This document shows positions 11,945-22,436 of a DNA stretch of 64,000 nucleotides, piece by piece. Within the stretch, counting starts at the first letter, position 1; every line of letters begins with the position of its first letter. The stretch comes from Anniella stebbinsi (taxonomy: Eukaryota; Chordata; Lepidosauria; Squamata; Anniellidae). Under the pieces are notes generated by a model that was not told where the DNA came from, did not search any database, and saw only the letters and a list, made by a program, of their open reading frames with translations. The position numbers and the translations under genes are program-made. The DNA lies in assembly GCA_029215795.1 (NCBI GenBank), contig JARDYH010000002.1:64705001-64769000 (forward strand). Reading direction: 5' to 3'.

Positions 11945-12220
11945 TGCTTTTGCGGCTGGTTAGGCGATTATGCGCATAATCACAGAAGCGCTTTTACGCC
12001 TAATCCCTCTGCACGAGAGGCGGCGAGAGGCGGCGAAGCGCATTAAAGGATGTCCAAAATGCGCTTTACAAATAGTTAATGCACATAAGCGCATATTCAC
12101 ACAGTCAAAATGCGCTTTAATGGACGGAGCAAAATAAAACTCGCGATTTAACGCGCATTCCATAATGCGCATAATCGGAGAGATAATGCGCCTCTACGCC
12201 CCATTTGCGCTCCGCTGGTG
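11945..12220. repeat. GCGC-rich block with inverted ends, possible MITE
   Basis: The motif ATGCGC or GCGCAT recurs at least ten times in about 270 bases, in otherwise CpG-poor DNA. The left 'ggcgattatgcgcataatc' and right 'cataatgcgcataatcgg' are roughly inverted copies, which suggests a short palindromic transposon. Retention of so many CpGs implies recent insertion or lack of methylation. I cannot assign a family. Confidence 0.5.
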
Positions 12221-12229
12221 TGGAGGTAA

Positions 12230-13376
12230 TTTTTTTAATGAGACTTCAAAGAGCATTAAACCTCTCTTGTAGAGGCAGCCCTTGTTTCTGTTGCATTTTT
12301 ACATTCTGATTGTTTAACATGAAAAGCATACAATATTTATAATTTTTCATTTTTTACAATGAAGCCTGAAGAAACTCACTCATCTTCTGGAATTTTTGCT
12401 ATGACTTTGAGGGTAAATGACTGAGATAAAACATAGGGTACTTCAAACATTTTTAATCAACACAAATAGTTTTAACACATGGCAATGGTTAAAAATGCCA
12501 TTTGTAGTGCAATATGTATCAAGTAACACACTAAAATTATCTATGAGAAAGCATTTTTCTCCAGTATCTTAAACAGCGTAGTTTTAACCAAAAACATTTA
12601 ATGAACTTCAATGTACAAGAAGGCTTTAGCAGATAATGTTGATAATTTCTGACTTGGTAATTTATTATTTTATGGAAAGATGTGAACTATGAAAAGCAGT
12701 TTTGAATGATAAATTATTGAAATTCACTTTCCCATGATTTTCACTTATTAAATAGTGTTTAAATGCTTGAATATTTGCTTATACATGGAAAACATCTAAG
12801 AGAAAGTCTGTTTTAGGAAAAGTATTTGTAGGAAATTCATACTCCCATATTTTTCTACAGTTGCAGTAACTCTAAGAACTTGCAATTTAATCCTTTTTCC
12901 TATGCTCTGAGAGAATATGAAAGAGCTGAGAAATGAGTACAAACTTTAAAGGTTCCCATTTCTTTGTACTCAAACTACTGTAAACTATTGTTTGATCTCC
13001 CTTTTTAATTTCTCTGTTTTTCTCACTTTAAAATGTCATGGTTAACATTCTATACAGAGATGGGAAAGCAGCAAAAGAATAATTGCTTGAAATTATTTGA
13101 ACATTTTGATTTTGTCAGGTTTACTTTGAGCTTTCTGGAAACCCTCCACCCTCACCCCAATCCAGTTAGCTTAGCAAAAGTGCTCTGGGATACTTAACGT
13201 ATTGAAATGTTTTGTGGAATGGGTGGAAATGATCTATCAATGCTAGAGCAAAAGTCCCTGGTTTCACCCCTGGTATCAGGTTATATGTAGGGGGCTCTGC
13301 CTGATACCTTGGGAGCTCCTGCCCTTCAGAACAGACAAAACTGGACTAGAGGGAAGATTTCCCCTGAAGAGGCAAA
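12230..13376. other. No gene seen; PRR16 intron
   Basis: AT-rich, low-CpG sequence with no repeat or exon that I recognise. Confidence 0.55.
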
Positions 13377-13853
13377 GGCCATGTCTACACCAGCCTTTTA
13401 CCCCAGGGTCGTCCCTAGGTCATCCCTGTGTGTCCATATGATGCACAGGGGATCCCAGGATCAACCGGGGACAACCTAGGGATGACCCTAGGATAACAGA
13501 AACTGGGATATCCCAGTTTTTCCATGGTCCTGGGACCATCCTGAGGACCGCGGCTGGTGTGCCGTGCATTCCCGGTTCCTAAAACAGATACAGAGCTGCG
13601 CAGGGTGGCTCCGTGCCCATGGGGATGCCCCTCAGCAAATGGCGAGGGGGATTGGGCATGGGGTGTTTTTTTTTTAACCTTTTTCCATGTGGGGCTGCGC
13701 GGCTCCTCTTTTAAAAAAATGGTGGCCACGACGTCCCTCTTCCCTTCTGGGATGTTGAATGGCTGTCTAGATGCTGGGAGAGGATCTTGGAAGCAGGTAA
13801 GTCTGCGATCCTCCCCCCTCCCTCCCTCTACACCCTTAGATGTAAATGAGCCC
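13377..13853 (+). mobile_element. Family A MITE, copy 3
   Basis: Begins GGCCATGTCTACACCAGCC and ends in ATGAGCCC, with AAA on both sides (13374-13376, 13854-13856). It is the cleanest copy, sharing the 5' 'gcacaggggatcccagga' block, the 'gtccctcttcccttctggga' block and the donor-like GGAAGCAGGTAAGT at about 13790. The Gly/Pro-poor open frames inside are chance. Confidence 0.85.
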
Positions 13854-13890
13854 AAAGTCTCAAAATGATGGTTGGAGAAGAGAGTTGTAT

Positions 13891-13984
13891 TAAGGCTGCA
13901 ATCCTGTGCCTATCTTCTTGGACGTAATCACAGTTGAATTCAATGGGACATACATAGGAGTAGACAGGAATAGGATTGCACTGA
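13891..13984. repeat. ~90-bp palindromic squamate repeat
   Basis: 'ggctgcaatcctgtgcctat' at the left and 'ataggattgcactg' at the right are inverted ends around 'gaattcaatgggacatac'. This is one of the better-preserved copies. Confidence 0.7.
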
Positions 13985-14149
13985 AGAAGATACAATGTGC
14001 CCAGTATGTTTTGGTGGCACAAAAGCATTTAGAAAAAGAAATGTATATAGTGGGTCAAATGGCAATGCAAAAAAATATCTTCTGTGACAATTCTATTTGA
14101 CTCCACTCTTTAACATTCCCATCTCTATATTCTTTCGAAAGGTAATGCT

Positions 14150-14262
14150 TGAATCCAATGTTAGTCCCACACGGAGTAGACCCATGGAAATGAATGAGAC
14201 TTAAGTAAGCCATTTCATTGGATCTACTCTAAGTAGAACTGACATTGGAATCAACCCATAGT
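14150..14262. repeat. ~90-bp palindromic squamate repeat
   Basis: 'tgaatccaatgttagtccca' at the left and 'ctgacattggaatcaa' at the right are inverted ends around 'gagtagacccatggaaatga'. Same family as 6407 and 33000. Confidence 0.65.
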
Positions 14263-14545
14263 GTTACTAGCCCCTCCAATTTCTGTTCCATGCGCATTTG
14301 ATCACAGGAATAAAAAACAGACAAAGTAGTGAAAGTGCTATGAAGGATGTTTCCTAAATGGATTTGCAACCATGCTTTAGGAAAGAGAAATATAAATGCT
14401 GCTTGCCAGTTAATATAAGTAGCTAACTGTAGATAGATTTATATTGGTTCAAATAGGAAAATATGTCTTCTGCTTCATCCTGTAGATTTATATTTTCATA
14501 AATATTTCATCTCAATAGCATGTTCAGTGTTGGCTCTGAGAAGTA

Positions 14546-14970
14546 GGGATGTATGAATCTGTTAGTTTTGCTTTCTTCCAAATACATTTTTTAATAAATA
14601 AATAAATAAATCTCAATTTCTTTCTGTTCCATTTATGAAGAAGTCTGTAAATTTTGGTAAGTGCTTAAAAAAATCCTAACAGAATATGTCATGTGGCCAA
14701 GGTTGAAAGATGCAGCTGTTTCGACATGGAATGGACCATGTTGTGCCTGCCTTGTGGCAACCCAAATTCAACACTACAAACTTGGTTGAATACACAGGGA
14801 TTCAAACCCAGACTTTTAAGAACTAAGCACTCACAGCTCTCTGCGTTGATAAATCTTTCAGTTTTGCTTTCTCCCATACTCATTATAAAAAAAAAAAACT
14901 TGAGTTCTTTCCTTCCCATTCATGAAGACATCGTAATTTTGGGTAAGTTCTTAACAAAAAAAAGTCAACT
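14546..14970. repeat. Repeat with ~110-bp internal direct duplication
   Basis: Two similar stretches, 14560-14670 and 14849-14965, share 'tttgctttct..c', an A-rich run, 'tttctttc.ttccattcatgaaga' (in parts) and 'taattttgggtaagt.cttaa'. The left end 'agggatgtatgaatctgtta' resembles the right end at about 9640 in inverse. An (AATA)n tract lies at 14595-14612. Family unknown. Confidence 0.45.
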
Positions 14971-15301
14971 GAATGAAATTCTGACCAATCATATCTTTTA
15001 GGGTAGACCTACTTTCAAAATCATTCCATTCCAGTTAGGGATCAATAATTTAACTGCTTTTTGTCAGTGGGCATAAAGGAAACTGGTGGGTGTGCCCAGG
15101 AAAACAAATTCACATTTCATTGCTATGAACTTCTAAAATGCTATTTCTTTGGAATTTTAAATGAGTAAAGCACACATAATACTATTTCTAGATTATATGG
15201 GAATTTAGGGAATAAAAGGAAAGAAAGTGTGCTTTGCAAAATTGCATATTAAATAGAAAGAACTTACACCTATTAACAAAGTCAAAGAAGATTGTGAACG
15301 G

Positions 15302-15364
15302 CCTTCCCGTCTCCCTTTCACTGTTATCAATCTTTATTACAATTTGCTTTTGGTTTTCATGCAG
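15302..15364 (+). promoter_or_regulatory. PRR16: PRR16 3' splice site and pyrimidine tract
   Basis: A pyrimidine-rich stretch ends in TTTTCATGCAG immediately before the first codon of the recognised PRR16 exon. The protein homology stops at this AG, and the seven codons before it (MLLVFMQ) do not resemble PRR16, which fixes the exon start. Confidence 0.9.
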
Positions 15365-16126
15365 GTGGTTGATCAGATTGATACACTGACGTCTGACCTG
15401 CAGCTGGAGGATGAGATGACTGACAGTTCAAAAACAGACACATTGAACAGCAGCTCAAGTAGCACAACAGCATCAAGTTTGGAAAAAATCAAGGTGCGAG
15501 CCAATGCACCACTCATCAAACCTCCAGCGCATCCATCTGCCATTCTTACAGTCTTAAGGAAGCCCAATCCACCACCACCACCTCCACGGTTGACTCCTGT
15601 GAAGTGTGAAGACTCTCACCGGACAGTTATCTCTGCCAACCCTGTAAAGACTAATGGGACTCTGCTACGAAATGGAAGTTTATCAGGAGGACCAAATAAA
15701 ATTCCAAATGGAGATATATGTTGTATACCTAATAGTAACTTGGACAAAGTTCAGATGCAACCTCTGATGCACAGATCTGAGAAAGACAAGTGTCCTCAGC
15801 CTGGAACACGAGAACGGGTACGGTTTAATGAAAAGGTGCAGTACCATGGCTATTGCGCTGATTGTGATGTTCGGTATAATATTAAAAACAGGGAGATTCA
15901 CTTGCACAGTGAATCTGCCCACACGCCAGGAAAGCTCCCTCACCAATGTCCTCCCTTACCACCACCACCACCTCCTCCACTTCCTCCTTTTCCATTAGAA
16001 AATGGAGGGGTGGGAATAAGCCCTAGTAGTAGCTTTCCTCCTCTCAGACCTGCAACTGTGCCTCCACAAACTGCACCAAAACCCCAGAAGACCATTTTGA
16101 GGAAATCGACCACTACAACAGTGTGA
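15365..16126 (+). CDS. PRR16: PRR16 (Largen), last coding exon
   Basis: This exon encodes the C-terminal 253 residues and the stop codon of proline-rich protein 16. In mammals Largen raises translation of a subset of mRNAs and increases cell size (established knowledge). Recognition rests on the reading from VVDQIDTLTSDLQLEDEMTD to the C-terminus QKTILRKSTTTTV, which follows the vertebrate protein closely. Visible features by exon residue: a Ser/Thr-rich run (27-38), a first poly-Pro block (69-74), the RVRFNEKVQYHGY segment with a CADC pair of cysteines (151-170), and a second Pro-rich block (196-210). The exon starts in phase 0 directly after the CAG acceptor at 15362-15364; the upstream in-frame ATGs at 15344 and 15359 lie in the intron. 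The human protein is about 300 residues, so some 50 N-terminal residues must come from an exon outside the window. There is no frameshift or internal stop, and nothing suggests a pseudogene. Confidence 0.97.
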   Translation: MVDQIDTLTSDLQLEDEMTDSSKTDTLNSSSSSTTASSLEKIKVRANAPLIKPPAHPSAILTVLRKPNPPPPPPRLTPVKCEDSHRTVISANPVKTNGTLLRNGSLSGGPNKIPNGDICCIPNSNLDKVQMQPLMHRSEKDKCPQPGTRERVRFNEKVQYHGYCADCDVRYNIKNREIHLHSESAHTPGKLPHQCPPLPPPPPPPLPPFPLENGGVGISPSSSFPPLRPATVPPQTAPKPQKTILRKSTTTTV

Positions 16127-16498
16127 TGTATCCCACTTGGAAAACTGTTTTTTTCTTATGTATAAACATACAAAAAAGGTAACGAGCACTTTCTACTCAA
16201 GCAATAAAAAGCCCAAATATATTACACCCTTTCTTCTATGAAGTGGCATAAAAATAATGTGGTAAGTACAGAGAAAAACATTCAATGATGTTTGATGCAT
16301 AAATACAATAATTTCATTGTTGAAAACTAGTGTATTTATTGTAGTGCAGGTCATCACTGGTACATAGAACACCATTATTTACAACCTAAAGAATTAACAA
16401 TTTATCTGGGAAACTGTACACATTCAATAGCAATTAATGGTGAATTGAAGTCTTCTATTCAAAATACAATAATTTCTCCAGCAACGTAGTTTTTAAAG
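16127..16498 (+). other. PRR16: PRR16 3' UTR and proximal 3' flank
   Basis: AT-rich sequence directly after the stop codon, transcribed at least to the signal at 16203 if that is used. No open frame of interest. The true 3' end cannot be placed from sequence alone. Confidence 0.5.
16203..16208 (+). terminator. PRR16: Candidate polyadenylation signal of PRR16
   Basis: A canonical AATAAA lies 77 bases after the PRR16 stop codon. It is the first such hexamer in the 3' UTR. Vertebrate genes with long 3' UTRs often use later signals, so this may be a proximal or minor site. Confidence 0.45.
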
Positions 16499-16632
16499 CA
16501 GGGATGCAGAACATGACACCCTCCAGGTCTTTGACTGCAACTCACATAATCCTTTACCAGTGGTTTGCTAGCTAGAGTAGATGTGAGTTGCAGTCAAAGA
16601 ACATCTGGAAAAACACACATTCCCTATCCCTG
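16499..16632. mobile_element. Short hAT-like MITE in PRR16 3' flank
   Basis: Begins CAGGGATGCAGAAC and ends TTCCCTATCCCTG. The flanks TTTTAAAG (16491-16498) and TTTTATAG (16633-16640) form an 8-bp target duplication with one mismatch. The two halves pair through 'gactgcaactcac' and 'gtgagttgcagtc'. If PRR16 has a long 3' UTR, this hairpin lies inside it. Confidence 0.75.
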
Positions 16633-16640
16633 TTTTATAG

Positions 16641-17379
16641 TATGTCATACTTTCAAAATACATTTTCTAGGAATGTCATATATAATTACACAGAATGGTC
16701 TGGAACTGCAGAGATCGTGGATTAATAGGGAATTTGCAGCAGAAGCAAAGAAATGTCCTAGAATAATATATTGCCAATCCTTTTCCTCCCAAGAAAATAT
16801 GAGCTGTTGTTTGACAACCCAAATGTTCATCATCACTTTAAAATGTACCAGAAGGATAACAATATTTTCATCAAGAGACATGATAGGATGTCAGCTTTCA
16901 CTGCCCGTTCTGAAAAATGGAGCAAATGTTGTTTATTTGTTAATGGTAGGTCATATGTGAAGTCTTCAGTTTCTTGCTTATATTCTCCTACTACAGAAGC
17001 AATAATAATCCTTTCAACAGCAATAGGAAATTTGCCATAGGTTATTGGCCTAGGAGTTTAAACAGTTGAAATAGACTTTGAAGATAGAAACCATTTCCCA
17101 GAAACATAATATTAGTATTCAAGAGATATTTTCTCCTCTCTCCCCACACTCCCCACCCCAAATTCTTTGTATTTGGTTAACTGTTGAAGTGATGGGAAAT
17201 AATACTCTGATGCTTAAAATGGTTGCAGAGTAAATAATATTGAAAGTTTGTAGGTTGTAAGGAAAAAATGATAGATGAATCAGTGAAGTGGTATCGTAGC
17301 AAGCCTGTGTTTACAAACACGCTTGCAATTTTCAAATGAAGTTGCAGGAAATTCTTATACACACCTTTTCTCCAATATA
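16641..17379. other. No gene seen; PRR16 3' flank
   Basis: AT-rich sequence, possibly still 3' UTR. The 131-codon open frame at 16565-16960 has no protein-like composition and no known relative. Confidence 0.5.
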
Positions 17380-17491
17380 GGCCAGATCTACACGAAGGAG
17401 GATATAGCGGTATATGGTATGTGTCAATGGGCCCCAACAGTTTTATATACTGCTTTCATACTGCTATATCCTGCTTGGTGTAGATCTGGGC
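17380..17491. mobile_element. Family B MITE, 112 bp
   Basis: The ends GGCCAGATCTACAC and (inverted) GCCCAGATCTACAC are flanked by ATA on both sides (17377-17379, 17492-17494). The interior 'ggatatagcggtatatggta' and 'gctatatcctgcttggtgta' pair. A longer copy lies at 42629. Confidence 0.8.
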
Positions 17492-17494
17492 ATA

Positions 17495-18170
17495 GTGTTA
17501 CTTGAAAAGTGGTTGTATAGGGATAACATGTCTTTGGTCTTAGAGAAGTACAAGTGATATATATTGGCTTAGATCCAAACTTCTGTGTATGGAACTCTGA
17601 ACATGGACCAGGGATTTCCCACTTTCTTGCTGTAGTTCTGATGCACCCTGATTGGCCACTCAGGGGGATTGTTGGATATTCTGCAGTGGTATGCTGCCCT
17701 TATTGTGTGTCTGGGGAGGGAGGCTGAAGGAGGAATGGGGCAAAACTCAGGGGACCCTCCTTTTTGCAAGTGGAACAGCCTGCCATATGGCTTCTTTATA
17801 TCCAAGCCATAACTGCAACCTTTAATACAAAATATTAAATTAAATGAGATTTCAGTAGCTTCATCATTTAGTTCTCATACTATCTGTTCATCTATTTATG
17901 GCCTTGGTTCAGCAATGAAACAAAACAATGATAAAATGATAATTAATGGCACAATCTGGCCAAAGTAAAGCACTTTAAACTCCCATTGATTGCAAAGGGA
18001 AGGAGAGGAGCACCTGCTTAACTTTAATATGCATATTTATAGAGTACAAGTCATTTGTAGTGAAAAATGGTAGTGAAAAATTTGATTTTATGCAGATATG
18101 CTTGAGGTGAAACATTTCACATCAGCATTATACTCATGCCTTTACCCTGAGTTTTGTTTAAGTCTTAGCA
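17495..18170. other. No gene seen
   Basis: Non-coding. The segment 17573-17810 looks like an old repeat by its base composition, but I cannot place it. Confidence 0.5.
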
Positions 18171-18345
18171 CAGGGATAGGCAACTTGGTTTACCTCTAGA
18201 TGTTTTGAATTACTTTCCTGTATTGAGCGGGGGTTGGACTCAATGGCCTTATCGACTCTACTATTATATGATTCTAACTACAACTCTATAAGCATCATCC
18301 AGCATGACCAATGGTCAGGGATTATGGGAATTAACTACCACTTTG
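18171..18345. mobile_element. hAT-like MITE remnant with LINE tail fragment
   Basis: The left end CAGGGATAGGCAACTTGG is the common hAT terminus. At 18220-18280 a CR1 3' tail reading 'gggttggactcaatggcctt' appears to have inserted. The rest ends in 'gggattatgggaattaacta' without the expected right terminus. Confidence 0.55.
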
Positions 18346-18420
18346 GGTTTAAGCACAAATCATATATTCTTTCATAAAAGGTCCAAGTGCGATAATGTAT
18401 TGTCTCTTCTTCACTGCGAG

Positions 18421-18705
18421 TAGCAGGTCTCTGGAAACAGGCACAGAGCTGCACGGGGGCAGTCCATGCCCATCAGAGATGTGGGGAGCAGTTTCAAGGT
18501 TTATTTAAAAAAAAAACTTACTAGTGGTGGAACGCAATTGCGCTCCCATCTGTTTTCGACCAAAAAAAAAATGGCACCTGCAATGTCCCTCATGACTTCC
18601 AGGATGATGCGTGGGTGTGTGCATGCAGGGGGACAATCCTGGAAGCAGGTAAGACTGGGATCCTCTCCCCTCCCTCCTGGAAGGTTAATAGGTTTAGATG
18701 AGCGC
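18421..18705 (+). mobile_element. Family A MITE, copy 4, 5'-truncated
   Basis: Starts within the family at 'ggcacagagctgcacggggg' and retains 'cgcaattgcgctccca', 'atgtccctc', 'ctggaagcaggtaag' and the right end 'ggtttagatgagcgc'. Same orientation as the other three copies. It lies downstream of the PRR16 coding exon. Confidence 0.7.
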
Positions 18706-19420
18706 AGTGACTCTGTGTAGCTTAGCATGGTATTTTAACGGCTGGGTGTGACTCTCAGTGCTGCCATGGTAGTAGAACATTTGGTGTAAGTTCCAGTGCC
18801 TTATCTAATAGCTACAAGTTGTAAATTTATTTTAGAAATGAGTGGCTACAGAACGCATAATAATATCTTGACTGTCTCCAAAATTAATAATGCAACTATG
18901 AGCTGCAGCTTGGCATGTCAACAAAGTTTTCCCAAGACAGAGTTGGAATCAAACTTTGGGGGCACTTAGCTTTAAAACCCCTGAAATTCTTCTTCAGCTT
19001 GGATTGGCTGGAGTTCTTTCTTTCTGATTGTTTTGAGGAATAACTTGGTTTATTCTAACTGAGATAAGCTTACCTGTCTGTGGTTAGAGCACATATGTAA
19101 GATTAATTTGCACTTGGGGTTTTGTCTCTTTCCTAGCTTACTAAGTATACCAAAATATATTTAGTGACACTGCCATATGCAAAATGCTCTTTAAGGTGAT
19201 TGTAGAGAATTGTACATTCTAATAAGAGATTTGAATGCAATAGAGAATGTTATAATTTTGGACTGAATATTGTTTGAGGAACAAAGAATCAGTTCTGGTC
19301 ATATCTTCTCTGTGCTGCTTGAAGAATACTCAACAACTCTGCAGATACCTATGTAACAGAGATTTCTAGGATAATGGAGATGTATAAGTCTTCAGTAGCA
19401 CCCAAAAAGCTAAAATTAAA
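18706..19420. other. No gene seen
   Basis: AT-rich non-coding sequence without recognisable features. Confidence 0.5.
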
Positions 19421-19422
19421 CT

Positions 19423-19505
19423 GTAAGACTGCAATCCTGTACACAGTTACATCTATACAAATTCTATTGAAATTGATGAAGGTTCTCAAGAGGCAGTTCC
19501 AGACT
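19423..19505. repeat. ~90-bp palindromic repeat
   Basis: 'agactgcaatcctgtacaca' with 'tctattgaaattgatgaag' matches the family at 13891 and 47805, with a degraded right end. Confidence 0.55.
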
Positions 19506-19997
19506 GCAGTCTTGACTCATTTATAGCAAAATAAGTTAAAATAATGTTTTGTACTTTAATATGCTGATTATTCTGTTCTGCTTCCTAATTAGGTGTGATG
19601 CTTCATTTTTTTATTTTTCAAATTAGTATTATATATAAGCATTTTAATTCCACTGCAACTTTGTGTTTTTTAATTTGACATTGATTGATTTTGTTATTTT
19701 TCCTGTCTGATTATGAATATTTGTTCCTAATATTTAATTCATTTCTGATATATCATTGTGTCTACGCTTAATATTCCTTATCTCATAAACTCATCCATGA
19801 AAGTTTAAACATATCATAAGATACTTTTTTCTTTTGGCAATGATTATGATTAATCTCTCCTATGATAAAATATTCAGGACAGTACACTAGCTGAATACTT
19901 CGGAGACAGTCTCTGATGATCATGTGAAAAGCAGTTGAGATTCCTGGGGGAACAAGGCATTCATATGGCAAACTTAATTGCAATGCAGTCTTAAACA

Positions 19998-20092
19998 TAT
20001 CTACACTGAAGTACGTTCCATTTACTCTGAGGTAAACATTTACTCCAATAAAGTTTACTCCGAGGTAAATGTTTATAGGATTATACCATTAC
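19998..20092. repeat. Palindromic repeat, variant
   Basis: Two inverted or repeated arms 'tactctgaggtaaacattta' and 'tactccgaggtaaatgttta' followed by 'taggattatacc' resemble the 90-bp family ('actcagaagtaag ... aggattgca') in altered form. Confidence 0.45.
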
Positions 20093-21740
20093 AGTATATT
20101 CCTGGCTATTAAGGGCAATAAGCCAAATATTCATAATACTGAACGTTTGACATAATTTCAAATTTGTAGGATAGTTTACAAGCAGAATGTAAAACTAACA
20201 TCAAATGTAAGCACTTTTGCACATTTGCTTATCTCTTCTATTGGAGTCAAGGAGACTTAAGTGTGCCTTTGTTTGACTGGATCATCTAAAGAATTCATAA
20301 GATAAAGAACCAACATATAATTAAGAATGACATCCAGGAAAATTTAGTTAGAAGGAATGGAATAATATAGTTAGAAGGAATGGAATAATTACTTCATCAG
20401 CATCTTTTCAAAGATAGACAACAGGTTGATACATACATCATTTAGGACACCTAAATTTTTGAAAGAAATTATATTTCCATGTATGGAGCCATGTGTAGGT
20501 TATAACTCACTGTCATTATATATTGGAATTTTCAATGTTCAGAACCAATTAGAATTCTGCAGTTACATCATTTAATATAAGGGCCACCATGTTGGTAAGT
20601 GCACAATGGTGTAGCCCATAAAAAATGCAGTAACATTTTTATCATAGTTTTGTATCAGACAGTGATGGGTGAGCTCTCGTGGCTTGATTTAGAATTGGTG
20701 GAGTATTTACGAGCTTTGTCAGGAAACCTTCAGAAAAAGTCCTCCGGAGTGTCTTCTCTCATGTCATAAGGCTGCCACAAACACACTTGTTACACCATTG
20801 CTTCTGGGAAATGTAGTCTGGTTTAGTACCATGTGTACAATTGGAATTGTGACAAAAGCAGGTACTGCTGTACCATGGGTCAGGCATTTTCCCAGGTTTT
20901 TTCCCCATGCATTATTATATTGCTTAGCCAATTTAAGAGGAACATGGGAGATGAAGTTTGCATTTGTGGGAGCATCACTTTTCATGTGGCAAATGAATTT
21001 GCTCTGCCTGTGCCACAAAAACAATTTATTAGTTTATAGATCCAGAAGCTCAGGAAAGGATGCGTTGATGTAGGAGTGACTGAATACGGGGCATAGCATA
21101 TGTGTACATAAGAAAGAGATTTTCTGTGAAAGAGGAAAATATGGCAGCAGAATTGTGGTACTCAAATAGGCTTGGAACACAGTAGAAAGGTCACTTGGCT
21201 GTGTTAAGTGCTTTGGATGATTTGCAATTAAGTAGGTATAGCAGGAAAACCATCTGTACTTTTTAATCATTTATTCTGCATAGGTGTAACCACTTAGAGT
21301 TAATTGATGACTAATACCATGTACAGCCACTATTCCTACAGTGGTTTGCATTTCCTGTTACTGGCCTGTCAAATTGATAGCATAAAGACCCTTATGATTT
21401 GCTCTGAATGCATGAATGACAAAGGTGTGACTGTTGGGAATGGTTGCAGGGGGCGGGGCTAGCCAGAATGGCCCCACTACTTATCTCATGCACTCTTTCA
21501 ACACCTAGGGCAGGGTTGTTGAACTTCTTTCAAGAGCAGGGAAGATTTGCTATTGTTGCCAGACAGACTTAGCAGCAGGGCTAATTCAGGAAAGGGCCTG
21601 TGAAAATGACTGAGGGGGAAGAGCGGCTTGGTCTTAAAACCACTCTTAACAAGTTCCATTTGAGTGAACTGGAGAAACAAACTAGAAACAACCCATGGTT
21701 CTAGGTATGGATGTAATGACAACTCATGCTTTCGTCAACT
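20093..21740. other. No gene seen; short tandem duplication
   Basis: At 20345-20389 a 22-base unit 'tagttagaaggaatggaata' is present twice. The stretch 20740-21060 is less AT-rich and may be an old transposon; its 91-codon open frame is not recognisable. Confidence 0.5.
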
Positions 21741-22140
21741 TTGTGACCTGGTTTGCACGTAACAGCAATTCCTTGTTCGTTTAACCCAGGAATTACCAAT
21801 ACCTAGTGGGAGTGAATGGGTGCACTGCCTCCCACACACTCACCACTTCTGCTTTCAATTAACACCCTATTCCTGGGTTGTTGTCATGATGTCTGAACCA
21901 CAAATCAGTGGGTTGTTTAGGGGTTGAACAGTCCAGAGTTATACCTACTACAAACCATGGCTGCGACAAGCCATGGAATAAGCTGGGTCAGAGTTGATAA
22001 TGAAACAACAAACCATAGGTTCTCTTTCTGTTTTGTGGCTGGTTATCAAACCATGATTTGTTGGCAAGGTCATGTTTGAATGCAACAACAACCCAGATTT
22101 CAACAACCCATACTATGGCTTGTCGTTACATGTGAACCTG
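21741..22140. mobile_element. ~400-bp MITE with GGTT..CACGTAAC ends
   Basis: The left 'ctggtttgcacgtaacagca' and the right 'gtcgttacatgtgaacctga' are inverted ends. The interior repeats 'aacccag', 'aaaccat' and 'gggttgttgtcatgatgtct'. A fragment with 'gggttgtcatgttgtctgaa' at about 32949 belongs to the same or a related family. Confidence 0.6.
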
Positions 22141-22436
22141 ACCATGGTGTATATTGCCTGTTTGCATGGGAACTGAAGTGAAGGAAAAATCTTTTACTTC
22201 AAACACTTTCCTCTTAATCTTCTAGACCTCCTCAGTTTGACTACTTTTTGATTGTACCTTTTATTATGCTTGTGTTCATGGCAACCAAAATTACTTAGCT
22301 GTTCTTTATTTCAACATGGACATAATAAAACAAGAATGCAGTAAGTGCTTTCAAAACTTTCAACAAAGAGGAAGCTAGCCAGAAGTTTATGTTCAGTCTA
22401 GGAAGCTATAAAAATATCTGGCCATCTTAATATAGA
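22141..22436. other. No gene seen
   Basis: AT-rich spacer before the LINE tail. Confidence 0.5.

Noticed and set aside
15344..15364. In-frame ATG codons just before the PRR16 exon as a possible start
   Set aside because: They lie before a good CAG acceptor, in the pyrimidine tract, and the seven residues do not match PRR16, whose N-terminus comes from an upstream exon.
16565..16960. 131-codon frame downstream of PRR16
   Set aside because: It starts in a hAT-like MITE and resembles no protein I know.
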